Source of the DNA: Naasia aerilata
GTDB taxonomy: Bacteria; Actinomycetota; Actinomycetes; Actinomycetales; Microbacteriaceae
Direction of reading: 5' to 3'
DNA: 64,000 nucleotides
NCBI RefSeq assembly: GCF_030296595.1
Contig: NZ_AP027731.1
Coordinates: forward strand, 744,001 to 808,000
How positions within the stretch are numbered: the first letter of the stretch is position 1; the number at the start of each line of letters is the position of its first letter. Below the pieces are notes generated by a model. It was not told the origin of the DNA, did not search any database, and worked only from the letters and a program-made list of their open reading frames with translations. The position numbers and the translations under genes are program-made. Shown one piece after another: positions 1 to 9,916 of the stretch.

Positions 1-659
1 CACCGGCGAGGGTGCAGGCCGGCGGCCACCAGCCCCGCGAAGTGGGCCATGTCCACCCAGAGGCGTGCGCCCACCTCGTCCGCGATGGCGCGGAATGCGG
101 CGAAGTCGAGCTGTCGCGGGTACGCCGACCATCCCGCGATGATGACGGCCGGGCGGTGCTCGAGCGCCTTCTGGCGGACGACGTCCATGTCGATCAGGAA
201 GGTGTCGGGGTCGACGCCGTACGCGACGGCGTTGTACAGCCGGCCCGAGAAGTTGAGCTTCATGCCGTGCGTGAGGTGCCCGCCGTGCGCGAGCTCGAGC
301 CCGAGGATCGTGTCGCCCGGCGAGGCGATCGCGTGCAGGACCGCCGCATTCGCGCTCGCGCCCGAGTGCGGCTGGACGTTCGCGAAGTCCGCGCCGAACA
401 GCGACTTCGCCCGGGAGATCGCGAGCTCCTCGGCGATGTCCACGAACTCGCAGCCGCCGTAGTACCGGCGTCCGGGGTAGCCCTCGGCGTACTTGTTGGT
501 GAGGACGGACCCCTGCGCCTCGAGCACGGCGCGGGGCACGAAGTTCTCGCTCGCGATCATCTCGAGCGTGGACTGCTGGCGGTCGAGCTCGCGGGCGAGC
601 ACGTCGGCGATCTCCGGATCGACGATGGAGAGCGGCGAGAGGAAGGTGGAATCGGGCAT
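1..659 (-). CDS. glyA: Serine hydroxymethyltransferase, N-terminal part (cut by window edge)
   Basis: Cytosolic PLP enzyme that converts serine plus tetrahydrofolate to glycine and methylene-THF, the main one-carbon source for purines and thymidylate. About 219 N-terminal residues are visible: the conserved [11 protein letters not shown] near residue 36, the [15 protein letters not shown] block near 55, and the HGGHLTHG region near 125. The C-terminal half, with the PLP lysine, lies outside the window. The ATG at 659 begins [11 protein letters not shown] as in actinobacterial homologues. A ZTP riboswitch fills the leader, so expression should respond to folate or purine stress. Confidence 0.97.
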   Translation of the reverse strand, partial: MPDSTFLSPLSIVDPEIADVLARELDRQQSTLEMIASENFVPRAVLEAQGSVLTNKYAEGYPGRRYYGGCEFVDIAEELAISRAKSLFGADFANVQPHSGASANAAVLHAIASPGDTILGLELAHGGHLTHGMKLNFSGRLYNAVAYGVDPDTFLIDMDVVRQKALEHRPAVIIAGWSAYPRQLDFAAFRAIADEVGARLWVDMAHFAGLVAAGLHPRR

Positions 660-680
660 GGGGCTCCTCGGCTGACGGTG

Positions 681-785
681 TCTGGAGTCGTGGCCCAGGC
701 GTACGGCCTCGTCCGTGTCAGTCGTTCCCCGGTGGTGGCCCACCCTGGGGAGCCGAAGCTCCCTCACGCCAGTCGCGACGGGGGA
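681..785 (-). promoter_or_regulatory. ZTP (pfl) riboswitch in the glyA leader
   Basis: Read on the minus strand, the leader contains CGTCGCGACTGGCG (780-767), a GC hairpin GGGAGC-TTCG-GCTCCC, a GTGGGCCACCAC segment, and then GTACGCCTGGGCC (703-691). The GACTGGCG and CGCCTGGGC blocks are the signature conserved halves of the pfl/ZTP riboswitch, which binds the purine intermediate AICAR riboside phosphates (ZMP/ZTP) and turns on one-carbon genes. Position directly before glyA is a typical setting. The ends are approximate because the fold was judged by eye. Confidence 0.88.
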
Positions 786-786
786 C

Positions 787-792
787 AGCCTA
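787..792 (-). promoter_or_regulatory. -10 element of the glyA promoter
   Basis: TAGGCT on the minus strand (792-787) matches the -10 style seen elsewhere in this window and would start transcription close to the 5' edge of the ZTP riboswitch. No convincing -35 box was seen. Confidence 0.55.
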
Positions 793-833
793 CCAATGCG
801 GCCGCGGTTTGCGGAGGCAGGCTGCCTCGCCGG

Positions 834-3051
834 CTAGGACGCGGTCGCGGGTGTCTCCGGACGGCGCAGGCTGAGGGCCCACGTGACCAGCGACTTCGGC
901 AGGAGGGTGGCGCGGAGGCGGGCCCCGCGGCTGCGGCCGGCGCGCATGCGGTGCAGCAGGCCGTGGACGGCTCGCTCGTCCGCGGCGTCACCCGTCGTTC
1001 CCGGACGCGCGAACCGCTCTCGCTCGACGACCGCGAGGAGCTTCTGCAGCTGAGCATGCTCCTCCGGGGACGGCGAGAGCACCTCCTCGAGCCGCGCGGC
1101 GAGGGCCCGCGGCGTGTCCGCGCCGCTCTGCAGGATCCCGAGGTCGAGGGCGGTGTCGTGCACCTCGTCCCAGGCCGGCCCCGCCCGCGGGACGCGCAGC
1201 GCGGCCAGCCGCCGCCTTCGGCGCAGGGCACGGGCGAGCGCGGGCGCGCCGAGCAGCACGAGCACACCGGCGCCCAGGGCCGCTCCGCCGAGCGGAGGTC
1301 CGCCCGCCGATCCGCCCGCGGCGGCCGCGGCGTCCTCCTCCGAGCGATCGGACCGGGCGGCCGCCGACGGGGTCGGCGTCGGGGCGCTGGAGGGGTCGGT
1401 CCCGCTGGCCTGAGCGTCCTGGCGGTATCGGGGCACGTCGCCGCGGCCCGGCGTGGGCTCGAAGCGGACCCAGCCCGCGCCCTCGAAGTAGAGCTCCGGC
1501 CAGGCGTGCAGGTCGTGCGACGTGACCTCGAAGACGCCCGGCTGGTTGATGCGGCGCTCGCCCGGCTGGTAGCCCACCGCGATGCGGGCCGGGATCCCGA
1601 GCGTGCGCGCCATGACCGTCATGGCTGAGGCGAAGTGCACGCAGTAGCCGCGCTTGGCGTCGAGGAACGCGGCGATGACGTCCATGCTGTCGCCGTCCCC
1701 GTCCGCGCGCTGGGGCGTCTCCTCGTCGTAGGTGAAGTCGCGCCCGCGGAGGTAGTCCTGCAGGGCGACCGCCTTGTCGTAGCCGGTGCCGGCGTCCGCG
1801 GTCACGGTCGCCGCGGTGTCGGCGATGATCGACGGCATTCCGGTCGGAAGGCTGAGGTACCGGTCGAATGCGGCGCCGCCTGCGGGAGGCGCCGCCTGCA
1901 GCTGCTCGACGGTGGGGTCCGTCTGGAGGCTCGACACCGTGTACTCGTCGACCGGACGCACGGGTCCCACGGCCTGCACCGTGAGGGCATCCGGCTCCCA
2001 CGCCCAGTCGCCGACCAGTCCGTCGATGGACGTGGCCGGGTAGGGCACGGGCAGCCAGGAGCGCTGCTGGTAGGCGTCGTTGATGACGGTCGAGACCTCC
2101 TCGCGCTCGACGTCCTCGCCGAGTCCTTCCGGCGAGGGGAAGGTCAGCACCTGGCGGCTCGACGGGTCGCCCTCGGAGGTGGTGGGTGCCCACTCGTCGC
2201 CGCTCAGGTTGTCGATGGTCACGACGCGCAGGTAGACGGGCGTGGACGCCGTCGTCTTGTAGGTGAGCACCGTGACGTCCGCCCCGCGACGCAGCTGCTC
2301 GCCCAGGCGGACCAGCGGGTCGGCGCCGGGCGCGAAGACCGGGCGCAGGGTGCCGGCCGAGGCCGGAGCGGGGTTGACGAGGGTCGGCACGAGGGCCTGG
2401 AGGACGAGGGCGCCGATGACGGCGGTGGCGCCGAGCGCGGCGGCCGTCGACGCGGGCGGGCGCGTGATGTCGCGCCGGCGATCGACCCAGACGAGCAGCA
2501 GGAAGGCTGCAGCCGTCGCGGTCACGCCGCCGAGATCGTCGCCGACGGCCACCGCGCGGGCCGGGACGATCGCCAGCAGGAGCAGCGGCAGCCCGGCGAG
2601 CCAGGGCAGGCGCAGCTCTGCGACGAGCGCGTCGACCAGCACGGCGAGCACGCCGATGCCGAAGGCGATGACGAGCTGGAGCCCGGGCGTGGAGGTGGCG
2701 GGAGGAGTCGAGGTAGATCTGCCGCATCGCGGCGCGCAGCAGGCCCGAGATGGCGGAGATCGTGTCGTCGGTGGGGAGGATCAGCCAGGTCAGGGTGCCC
2801 GGCACCCAGACGAGCGCGACGACCACCGCCGCGGTCACGGTCCCGGCGATGGGCGCGAGGGCGCGGATCCGGCGGACGCGCCGCGTCCCGGCGGACGCGG
2901 CCACCGCGAGAGTGGCGACGAGCAGGGACGCCCACCACCAGGCGTCGCCCTGGACGACTATGCGCAGGGAGCCGGCCGCGACCATGGTGGCGAGCAGAGC
3001 CGCACCGCTGACGGCGAGGCTCGAGCGGCGGACGGACGGGGACGGCGTCAT
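834..3051 (-). CDS. TgpA-type membrane transglutaminase (DUF3488 / transglutaminase core), frameshifted
   Basis: About 738 residues once the frame break near 2700 is bridged (one extra base, or two missing, between QIYL and TPPATSTPG). The N-terminal third has several membrane helices (DUF3488 type). A periplasmic transglutaminase-like domain follows, with the catalytic cysteine in RGYCVHFASAM and the histidine in SHDLHAWPELYF, then a proline/serine-rich linker, a further membrane helix and an arginine-rich cytoplasmic tail. Start ATG 3051 overlaps the DUF58 stop (ATGA). MoxR-DUF58-TgpA is a recurrent gene set, presumably acting on envelope proteins; the substrate is unknown. Confidence 0.85.
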
Positions 3052-4314
3052 ACCCGCGCCCCTCGCGAGAAGGTCCGCAGCCAGATTTCGGCGACGTCGT
3101 CCCGGTACGAGGCCGACGCGGAGCGCCAGCCCGAGAGCCACACCTCGTCCGGCGGCACCCGGTGACCGTCGCCGACGAGAACGACAGACGCTCCGCTCGC
3201 GCGCGACTTGAGCGGGGCGAGGGTGCGGAGCTCCTCGTCCGAAGCGGCCCCGAGCACGGCGTAGACGGGAGCCGGGTCGGTCGCGAGCAGTGCCGCGAGA
3301 CGCGGCAGGTACGCCGTGCTCGCCCCGCGCGCGGTCCGGCGGTCGACGGTCGCGAGGTCGAGCAGCGCCTCGCGCGCGCTCCGGCTCACGTCCAGCAGTC
3401 CGCCCGGCGCCGGCACAGTCTCGAGCAGGGATACCCCGACACCGGTGTCCGACAGATGCACGAGGAGCGAGGCGACGTACTCCACGGCCCACTCGAATGC
3501 CGGCGTCGAGCTGTAGCTCTCCCGGCGGGTGTCGAGGACGACCAGTGCGCGAGCCTCGTCCTGGCTCTGCTCCTGCCGGACCATCAGCTCGCCGCGGTGG
3601 GCGGTGGCCCGCCAGTTGACGTGCCGCAGCGCGTCTCCGGCGCGGTAGTCGCGCGCGATCACGTCGTCGTGTCCGTGCCCGGTCTTCCAGGACGGGACGG
3701 CGGCATCGGCGATGCTCGAGCGCCCGGCCACCGATCCGTCGAGCGCGTGGATGCGGGGCAGCACCGTGAGCTCCTCGGGCTCCCCCACGAGTCGCTCGTG
3801 CAGCGTCAGGCCGAACGGGTCGCTGCGCTCGACGACGAGGGGGCCGATGGCGACGACGCCCCGCTCGCGGGCCTCCACGGTGTAGCTGACGCGGGCGACC
3901 GATGCCGGGTCGCCGCGGGGGCGAGCGACGGCAGGGTCTGGAACGGGGGCCTTCGAAGCCGCGGGGCGTCAGGTCGCGCCACATCTGCGGGGAGCTGCGC
4001 AGCCAGGCACGGTTCGCGACCGTGATGTGGGCCGTCACCTGCTCCCCCACCGACACCACGTCCGGGCTGTTGCGCCGCGACGCGGTCAGGGAGGAGACGC
4101 GGGCGCGCACGGCGATCGCGGAGGCGAGCACCAGCGCACCGAGGACGAGGCCGACGTAGAGCAGGTCGCGCCATCCGACCGAGAACGCGACGATGACCGA
4201 GATCGCGGCGGCCGCGAGCACGCACCAGCCGCGCCGCGTCAGGCGCGGCATGCCGAGCGTCAGGTCGAGGCGCCGGGAGCCCCGTCTCACCGTCGCACCG
4301 CTCAGCGCCGACAT
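3048..4314 (-). CDS. DUF58 domain protein, frameshifted
   Basis: About 421 residues after joining two frames near 3950 (GGCTTCGAAGG reads best with one A removed, giving GFEAPVPDP). Two membrane helices lie near residues 30-75. The DUF58 motif in the second half includes RDYRAGDALRHVNWRATAHR, followed by a von Willebrand A-like fold. The ATG at 4314 lies 7 bp after the MoxR stop, and the 3' end overlaps the transglutaminase start by 4 bp, so the genes are translationally coupled. Function is not established; the family is normally paired with MoxR ATPases. Confidence 0.85.
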
Positions 4315-4321
4315 GGGAGCC

Positions 4322-5287
4322 TCACGCGCGCGGCACCGGAGTGGTGGCGATGATCGAGCGGACGACCTCGGCCGCCGCCTCCGACTCGGTCCCGCCGGAC
4401 CGGCCGAGAGCCTGGCGGGTGGGCAGCAGGCGGTGCGCGAGGACGGCGACGGCGAGGCTCGCCAGGTCGTCGGGGAGCACGAAGTCCCTGCCCTCGAGCA
4501 GCGCGCGGGCCTTCGCGACGCGGGACAGCTGCAGGGTCGCCCGGGGGCTCGCGCCCAGCCGGAGGTCGGGGTGCCCGCGCGTCGCCGTGACGAGGGCCAG
4601 CAGGTACTGCTCCACGGACGGCGACATGTAGATGGCGCGCGCGGCGGCGATCATCGCCTCGAGCTCCTCGAGGGACACCACGGGGCGCACGTCGTCGAGC
4701 GGGCTGCGCGCCTCCCGCGAGCGCAGCATCGTGAGCTCGGCGGCGGCGTCCGGGTAGCCCATCGACACGGACGCCGTGAAGCGGTCGCGCTGGGCCTCGG
4801 GCAGCGCGTAGGTCCCGTCCATCTCGACGGGGTTCTGGGTCGCCACCACCATGAACGGCCGGGGCAGCCGCCAGCTGCGACCGTCGACGGTGACCTGCCC
4901 CTCCTCCATGCACTCGAGCAGAGCGGACTGCGTCTTCGGCGAGGCGCGGTTGATCTCGTCGCCGATGACGAGGTTCGCGAAGACCGACCCCGGCTTGAAC
5001 TCGAACTGCCCGGACGCCTGGTCGTAGACGCTCACGCCGGTGACGTCGGAGGGCAGCAGGTCGGGGGTGAACTGGATGCGGCTGACGCTGCCGCCCACCG
5101 AGCGGGCGAGGGCCTTCGCGAGCATGGTCTTGCCGACGCCGGGCACGTCCTCGATGAGGAGGTGGCCCTCCGCGATGAGCACGGTGAGCGCAATGGCGCT
5201 GACCTCCGGCTTGCCGTCGATCACGGTCTCCACGGAGCGGAGCACGCGGGCGGCGGCCTCCCGGACGTCGACGTCTACTGCGGTCAT
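4322..5287 (-). CDS. MoxR family AAA+ ATPase
   Basis: A 321-residue AAA+ ATPase of the MoxR group, chaperone-like ATPases thought to mature or activate partner proteins. Walker A is EDVPGVGKTMLAKAL (about residue 46), Walker B is VIGDEINRA (about 109), and the sensor region is ATQNPVEMDGTYALPEAQRDRF. Length and motifs are complete. The ATG at 5287 overlaps the stop of the upstream membrane protein (ATGA), and the DUF58 gene follows 7 bp later. Confidence 0.95.
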   Translation of the reverse strand: MTAVDVDVREAAARVLRSVETVIDGKPEVSAIALTVLIAEGHLLIEDVPGVGKTMLAKALARSVGGSVSRIQFTPDLLPSDVTGVSVYDQASGQFEFKPGSVFANLVIGDEINRASPKTQSALLECMEEGQVTVDGRSWRLPRPFMVVATQNPVEMDGTYALPEAQRDRFTASVSMGYPDAAAELTMLRSREARSPLDDVRPVVSLEELEAMIAAARAIYMSPSVEQYLLALVTATRGHPDLRLGASPRATLQLSRVAKARALLEGRDFVLPDDLASLAVAVLAHRLLPTRQALGRSGGTESEAAAEVVRSIIATTPVPRA

Positions 5288-5793
5288 CGTGTGCCTCTCT
5301 GGGAGCGGGTCACCTGCAGGAAGAGGGTGGCGACGGCGCTGGCCACGCCGAGCACCACGAGGTACGGAGCGACCGTCACCACGAGCTGGGTGGCGAGAAC
5401 CTGCTCGACGGTGCGGCCGTCTGCGAAGCGCAGGGATCCGTCGGTCGTCGACACCGACCAGTCGGCGCCGTACCCAGTCGGGCCGAAGGCGAAGTAGAGG
5501 AACAGGCCGAGCACGACGAGTGCGGCGCTCGTGATCCACAGCACGCCGACGCCGAGCCACGGCTTGGCGGCCGGGGGCACGGCTTCCGCGGGCGCGGCGA
5601 GGTTCCTCGCGCCGAGCTCCGAGCCGATGTCGTCGGTGCCGAGCGCGTCCGGGACCTCGACGGGCACGGCGGAGCGGACCTCGGATCGTCGCTGGGTCGA
5701 CGCTGCGCCTCCGGCGTACCCACGCTGGTACATCGGGTCGTAACGCGGATCGAGCGAGGACGAGGTGCGGTCGGCTGGCGGTACCGTTGCCAT
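5284..5793 (-). CDS. Hypothetical membrane protein heading the MoxR operon
   Basis: A 169-residue protein not recognised as a named family. The first 75 residues are soluble and polar (Arg/Tyr/Gly-rich, then Pro/Ala-rich). They are followed by one helix around 82-103, a short extracytoplasmic segment (GPTGYGADWSVSTTDGSLRF) and a second helix around 135-160. The ATG at 5793 has the ribosome site GAGGAAGC. Its stop overlaps the MoxR start, so it probably belongs to the same envelope-related module. Confidence 0.8.
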   Translation of the reverse strand: MATVPPADRTSSSLDPRYDPMYQRGYAGGAASTQRRSEVRSAVPVEVPDALGTDDIGSELGARNLAAPAEAVPPAAKPWLGVGVLWITSAALVVLGLFLYFAFGPTGYGADWSVSTTDGSLRFADGRTVEQVLATQLVVTVAPYLVVLGVASAVATLFLQVTRSQRGTR

Positions 5794-5815
5794 GCTTCCT
5801 CACTGGGTTGGGTGG

Positions 5816-7021
5816 CTACACGATAACCGACCCTGCTGACCCTTTCCTCCGGCTCTTTCCGGCAATCAGCGCCACGAGAACGAGCGCGACGCCCATCACG
5901 GCCGCCCCGACCCAGGGCAGGACCTCGACGCCCCCGAGCGGGAGCAGGGCCGCCCCCACCAGCGCGCCCCCGCCGATGCCGATGTTGAAGGCCGTCGTCA
6001 TCCACGCCGACGCCTGGTCGCGGATCCGGATGGACGCGAGCGACATGTTTCGCGTCTGCAGGAGCGGGGGCACGACGCCGAAGGATGCGCCCCAGGCGAC
6101 GACGGCCACGACGACGACTCCCGGGGCGCGGGGAGCCGCCGCCAGGACGAGCACGCACACGATCGCGACTCCGATGGAGACGAGCATCGCACCCGTCGGA
6201 TAACGGGAGCCGACGATGCCGGCGATGAGCAGACCGACCGCTCCGGCGCCGCCGTAGAGGAAGAGGATGGGCCCCACCGCCCCCGGGTCGAAACCGGCCG
6301 TCCCCGTGAGGTACGGCGCGATGTAGGTGTAGAAGATGTTCTGCCCGACGATGAGCACGACGATGACGAGGCAGACCGCGAGGACCCCGGGCAGGGTCGG
6401 ATCCCGGCGGGCGGGGAGCGGGATCTCGCCCGTCGTGACCGGCACCGAGTGGTCGACGGCGGGCAGATAGGCGAGCACGAGCACGGCGAGCACCACCATG
6501 GCGGCGGCGATCATCAGGAACGCCGGGCGCCAGCCGGCCCCGTGGCCGAGCAGCGTGCCGACGGGGACGCCCAGCACGAAGGCGGCGGATCCTCCTGCGC
6601 CCGTGATGGCGATCGCCCGGGCGAGCTGCGCCTTCGGCACGAGGTGCGCCGCGTAGGAGCCGACGACCGCCCAGAAGAGGCCGTGGGCGAGGCCGCCGAG
6701 GACGCGGGCGCCGACGAGCACCTCGTAGTTGGGTGCCGCGGCGGCGAGCACCGTGGCGAGCGCGTTGACGAGAAGGACGCCGAAGACGAGGCCTTTGCGC
6801 GAGACGGTGCGGGTGAGGAACGCGAGCGGGGCGGCCGCGACCACGACCGTCGCGGCGAAGACGGTGACGAGGAGGCCGGTCTGGCCGACGCTGACCTCGA
6901 GATCTCGCGCCATGTCCGGCAGCAGCCCGGTGGGCAGGAACTCGCCGGTCACCGACACGAAGATCGCGCCGGCAAGGGTGAGGAGCCCGATCAGGGGGAA
7001 GCGCGGCGCGGGATCCTCCAT
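5816..7021 (-). CDS. MFS transporter, DHA1-type drug exporter family
   Basis: A 401-residue major facilitator with about twelve membrane helices. It resembles AraJ/YdhP-like members of the drug:H+ antiporter-1 group: the N-terminal helix carries TGEFLPTGLLPDMARDL, and the loop after helix 2 has FLTRTVSRKGL in place of the usual A-motif. The substrate cannot be deduced. The ATG at 7021 lies 9 nt after a TAGGAT -10 box. The gene follows nagA but has its own promoter, so it is probably not part of the amino-sugar operon. Confidence 0.9.
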   Translation of the reverse strand: MEDPAPRFPLIGLLTLAGAIFVSVTGEFLPTGLLPDMARDLEVSVGQTGLLVTVFAATVVVAAAPLAFLTRTVSRKGLVFGVLLVNALATVLAAAAPNYEVLVGARVLGGLAHGLFWAVVGSYAAHLVPKAQLARAIAITGAGGSAAFVLGVPVGTLLGHGAGWRPAFLMIAAAMVVLAVLVLAYLPAVDHSVPVTTGEIPLPARRDPTLPGVLAVCLVIVVLIVGQNIFYTYIAPYLTGTAGFDPGAVGPILFLYGGAGAVGLLIAGIVGSRYPTGAMLVSIGVAIVCVLVLAAAPRAPGVVVVAVVAWGASFGVVPPLLQTRNMSLASIRIRDQASAWMTTAFNIGIGGGALVGAALLPLGGVEVLPWVGAAVMGVALVLVALIAGKSRRKGSAGSVIV

Positions 7022-7033
7022 GTCCCTTCCATC

Positions 7034-8182
7034 CTAGGTTCGGCTGCGGGCTCCACCTGCCGGGAGGACGCGCACCACCCGCCAGTCCTGGTCGAGGAGC
7101 ACGAGGTCGGCCGGCATGCCCGGGGCCAGGCGGCCCCGCCGCCCGGCGAGCCCGAGGGCCGCCGCCGGAGCCGTCGTCAGCGCGCCGACCGCGGCGGCCG
7201 GGTCGAGCCCGGCCGCGATCGCCCGGCGCAGTGCCGCGTCCTGGGTGAGGGTCGAGCCGGCGAGCGTCGTGGTGCCGCGGAGGACCGCCGTGCCCTCCTG
7301 CACGGTGACCTCGCGTCCGCCCAGGAGGTACTCGCCGTCGCCCGCCGCCGCGGCCGCCATGGCGTCCGTGATGAGTGCGACGCGGCCGGGCGCGGCGGCG
7401 AAAAGGAGGCGGGCCAGCGCGTCGTGCACGTGCCGGCCGTCGAGGATGAGCTCGAGCGTCACGCGAGGGTCGTCGATGGCCGCCGCGACCGGTCCCGGTG
7501 CCCGATGGCCGAGCCCCGGCATCGCGTTGAAGGTGTGGGTGAGGACTCGCGCCCCGGCGTCGAACGCGGCACGGGTCCGCTCGTAGTCCGCCTGGGTGTG
7601 GCCGACCGCGACCAGGACCCCCGCCGCCGCCAGCCGGGCGATGGCCTCCATCGCGTCCGGAAGCTCGGGCGCGATGGTCACCATCCGCAGCACCCCGGCC
7701 CCCGCCTCGAGGAGCCGGTCGATCGACGCCGGGTCGGGGACGGCGAGGAGGTCCTCCGCATGCGCGCCGCGGCGCTCCCGCGACAGGAAGGGCCCCTCGA
7801 GGTGGACCCCCAGGATGCCGGGCTCATCCCTCGACATCTCCCTCAGCGCGCCCAGACGCGCGGCGAGCTCGTCGACCGGCGCCGCGACGAGGCTGAGGAG
7901 GGTGGCCGCCGTGCCGTGCGCGCGATGCGAGGCGAAGCCGGCGAGCGCGTCGCCCGTGTCGTACGAGTGCCCGCCCCCGCCGTGCGCGTGGAGGTCGAGG
8001 AAGCCGGGGACCAGGCTCAGGCCCGTCGCGTCGATCCGCTCGCACCCCGGGGGCAGCTCGGGCTCCGCACCGGCCGGCCCGATCGCGGCGATCACGCCGC
8101 CGTCAGCGAGCAGCCAGACGTTGGGGCGCACGCCATCGGCGTCCACCGCGGTCGCTCCGGCGAGGAGGACGGTCCCCGTCAC
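7034..8182 (-). CDS. nagA: N-acetylglucosamine-6-phosphate deacetylase
   Basis: Cytosolic amidohydrolase that removes acetate from GlcNAc-6-P to give glucosamine-6-P. About 382 residues. Metal-binding and catalytic motifs are in order: GFLDLHAHGGGG (about 60), HLEGPFLS (about 125), VGHTQADY (about 185), THTFNAMPG (about 210) and the catalytic aspartate in ALITDAMAA (about 265). The GTG at 8182 overlaps the nagB stop (GTGA), the same junction style used elsewhere in the operon; an in-frame GTG at 8194 is possible. Last gene of the amino-sugar operon. Confidence 0.95.
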   Translation of the reverse strand: MTGTVLLAGATAVDADGVRPNVWLLADGGVIAAIGPAGAEPELPPGCERIDATGLSLVPGFLDLHAHGGGGHSYDTGDALAGFASHRAHGTAATLLSLVAAPVDELAARLGALREMSRDEPGILGVHLEGPFLSRERRGAHAEDLLAVPDPASIDRLLEAGAGVLRMVTIAPELPDAMEAIARLAAAGVLVAVGHTQADYERTRAAFDAGARVLTHTFNAMPGLGHRAPGPVAAAIDDPRVTLELILDGRHVHDALARLLFAAAPGRVALITDAMAAAAAGDGEYLLGGREVTVQEGTAVLRGTTTLAGSTLTQDAALRRAIAAGLDPAAAVGALTTAPAAALGLAGRRGRLAPGMPADLVLLDQDWRVVRVLPAGGARSRT

Positions 8183-8945
8183 AGCTCCTGCCACGCCGGC
8201 TTGTGCGCGTACACGTAGCGGTAGTAGTCCGCGTTCGCGAGCTGCGCCCCCGCCTCCTCGTCCACGAGCACGGTGACCGACGGGTGCAGCTGGATGGCCG
8301 AGCCCGGCACGCTCGCGGTGACGGGCCCCTCGAGCGCGGCGGCGACCGCCGCGGCCTTGGCGCTGCCGAAGGCGAGCAGGAGCAGCCGCCGGGCGCGGAG
8401 GATCGTGCCGAGTCCCTGGGTGATGCAGTGGATGGGCACGTCGTCGACCGAGTCGAAGAAGCGCGCGTTGTCACGCCGGGTCTGCTCGGTCAGCGTCTTG
8501 ACGCGCGTCAGCGAGGCGAGCGAGGACCCCGGCTCGTTGAACCCGATGTGCCCATCGGTGCCGAGGCCGAGGAGCTGGAGGTCCACTCCCCGGCCTCGCG
8601 GAGCGCGTCCTCATAGGCCTCGCTCGCGTGCTCGATCGGCCCTTCGCCGGGGACGTGCACGCGGGCCGGGTCCAGCCCGAGCGGGACGGTCACCTCGCGC
8701 TCGATGACGGAGTGGTAGCTCTCCGGGTGGTCGAGGGGCAGGCCCACGTACTCGTCGAGCGCGAAGGCCTGCACGCGCGAGAGGTCCAGGCCGCGAGTGG
8801 CGAGGGCCCGGTAGACCGGCAGAGGCGTGGATCCGGTGGCCACACCGAGCACGGCGTCCGGCCGCCGCCGCACGAGACCCGCGATCAGATCCGCGGCGAG
8901 CTCCCCCGCCGCCGAGGCGTCCGCAACGAGGATCACCTCGGCCAA
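8179..8945 (-). CDS. nagB: Glucosamine-6-phosphate deaminase, frameshifted
   Basis: Converts glucosamine-6-P to fructose-6-P and ammonia. About 255 residues after restoring one G in the run at 8588-8591. Motifs: GVATGSTPLPVYRAL (phosphate loop), FALDEYVGL with the catalytic Asp, and LGLGTDGHIGFNEPGS. The TTG at 8945 gives an AEVILV start that fits the family; a GTG at 8936 overlaps the upstream stop (GTGA) and is the alternative. The break falls between EAG and VDLQLLGLG in an otherwise perfect protein, so a consensus error is likely. Confidence 0.88.
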
Positions 8946-9916
8946 CGGTGCCCCGTCCCGTCCGCGGCGCCGACCAGCGCCGCGCCCACCGCGGCCGCGG
9001 GGAAGCCCGGCGGCACGAGCTCCACCCGCCCGGACAGATCCAGCGAGGCGAGGAACGGCGACGAGGAGGCCCACCGGTCCAGCGCGGAGCGGACGCCGCC
9101 GAGCAGCGGCGTGCCGAGCGAGCTGATGCCGCCCCCGATGACCACCAGGTCCACGTCCACCGTGAGCACCAGGATGCGCACCGCCGACGCGACGTTGACG
9201 AGGAGCCGCTCCCACACCTCGACCGCCGACTCGTCGCCCGCGAGCGCCGCCTCGAAGAGAGCCTGCGCGGGCCGGGGATGATCGGTGGGCCACTGGCGCG
9301 TCACGGCGGACCCGGAGGCCAGCGTCTCCAGGCAACCCCGCTGGCCGCAGGGGCAGAGCGGACCGGACGGGTCGACCGGGATGTGGCCGATCTCACCCGC
9401 ATTGCCCCGGGAGCCCCGCCACAGCTCGCCCCCCAGGACGAGGCCTGCGGCGAGGCCCGTCCCGAGGTTGAGGTAGGCCATCGAGTGGCTCTGCCGGGCG
9501 CCCGCGAGCAGGTGGTAGGCGCCCAGTGCGGCCGCGTTGACGTCGTTCTCGACGTGCGCGGACACGCCGAGCCGGGCCGTCAGCTCCGCCCCGAGCTCGA
9601 GCCCCTCGAGTCCGAGGTTGACCGCGTGCGTGACCCGGCCGGTGCCGCTGTCCACGGAGCCCGGGATGCCGACGCCGAGGGAGGAGAAGTCGCGAGGGTC
9701 GACGCTGAGCTGGGACGCGAGGCCGCTGACGGCTTCGACCGTCGAGGCCAGCACGGCGTCCGCGCCGAACCCGGTCGGCAGCCGCAGCTGCCCGAGGACC
9801 TCGCCGCCGCCGTCGACGGCCACCGCATCCGTCTTGGTGCCTCCGACGTCGACCCCGACGCGAAGTGCCGAGGTGCCGGTGGAGAGCGAGCCGTCGAGTC
9901 GGAGTTCAGCCGTCAT
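8933..9916 (-). CDS. ROK family sugar kinase, probable N-acetylglucosamine kinase
   Basis: 327 residues. The ATP-binding motif VDVGGTKTDAVAVD is near residue 22, the ROK signature with the zinc cluster CPCGQRGCLETLASGSA near 190, and the catalytic ENDVNAAALG near 125. The neighbours nagA, nagB and the GH3 glycosidase suggest it phosphorylates GlcNAc entering through the adjacent ABC transporter. Glucose or mannose kinases share the fold, so the substrate is inferred from context. Confidence 0.88.
   Translation of the reverse strand: MTAELRLDGSLSTGTSALRVGVDVGGTKTDAVAVDGGGEVLGQLRLPTGFGADAVLASTVEAVSGLASQLSVDPRDFSSLGVGIPGSVDSGTGRVTHAVNLGLEGLELGAELTARLGVSAHVENDVNAAALGAYHLLAGARQSHSMAYLNLGTGLAAGLVLGGELWRGSRGNAGEIGHIPVDPSGPLCPCGQRGCLETLASGSAVTRQWPTDHPRPAQALFEAALAGDESAVEVWERLLVNVASAVRILVLTVDVDLVVIGGGISSLGTPLLGGVRSALDRWASSSPFLASLDLSGRVELVPPGFPAAAVGAALVGAADGTGHRWPR

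Noticed and set aside
988..4314. Very long minus-strand open frame of about 1100 codons
   Set aside because: It stitches together the true N-termini of the DUF58 and TgpA genes with Arg/Ala/Pro-rich out-of-frame stretches; only parts are coding.
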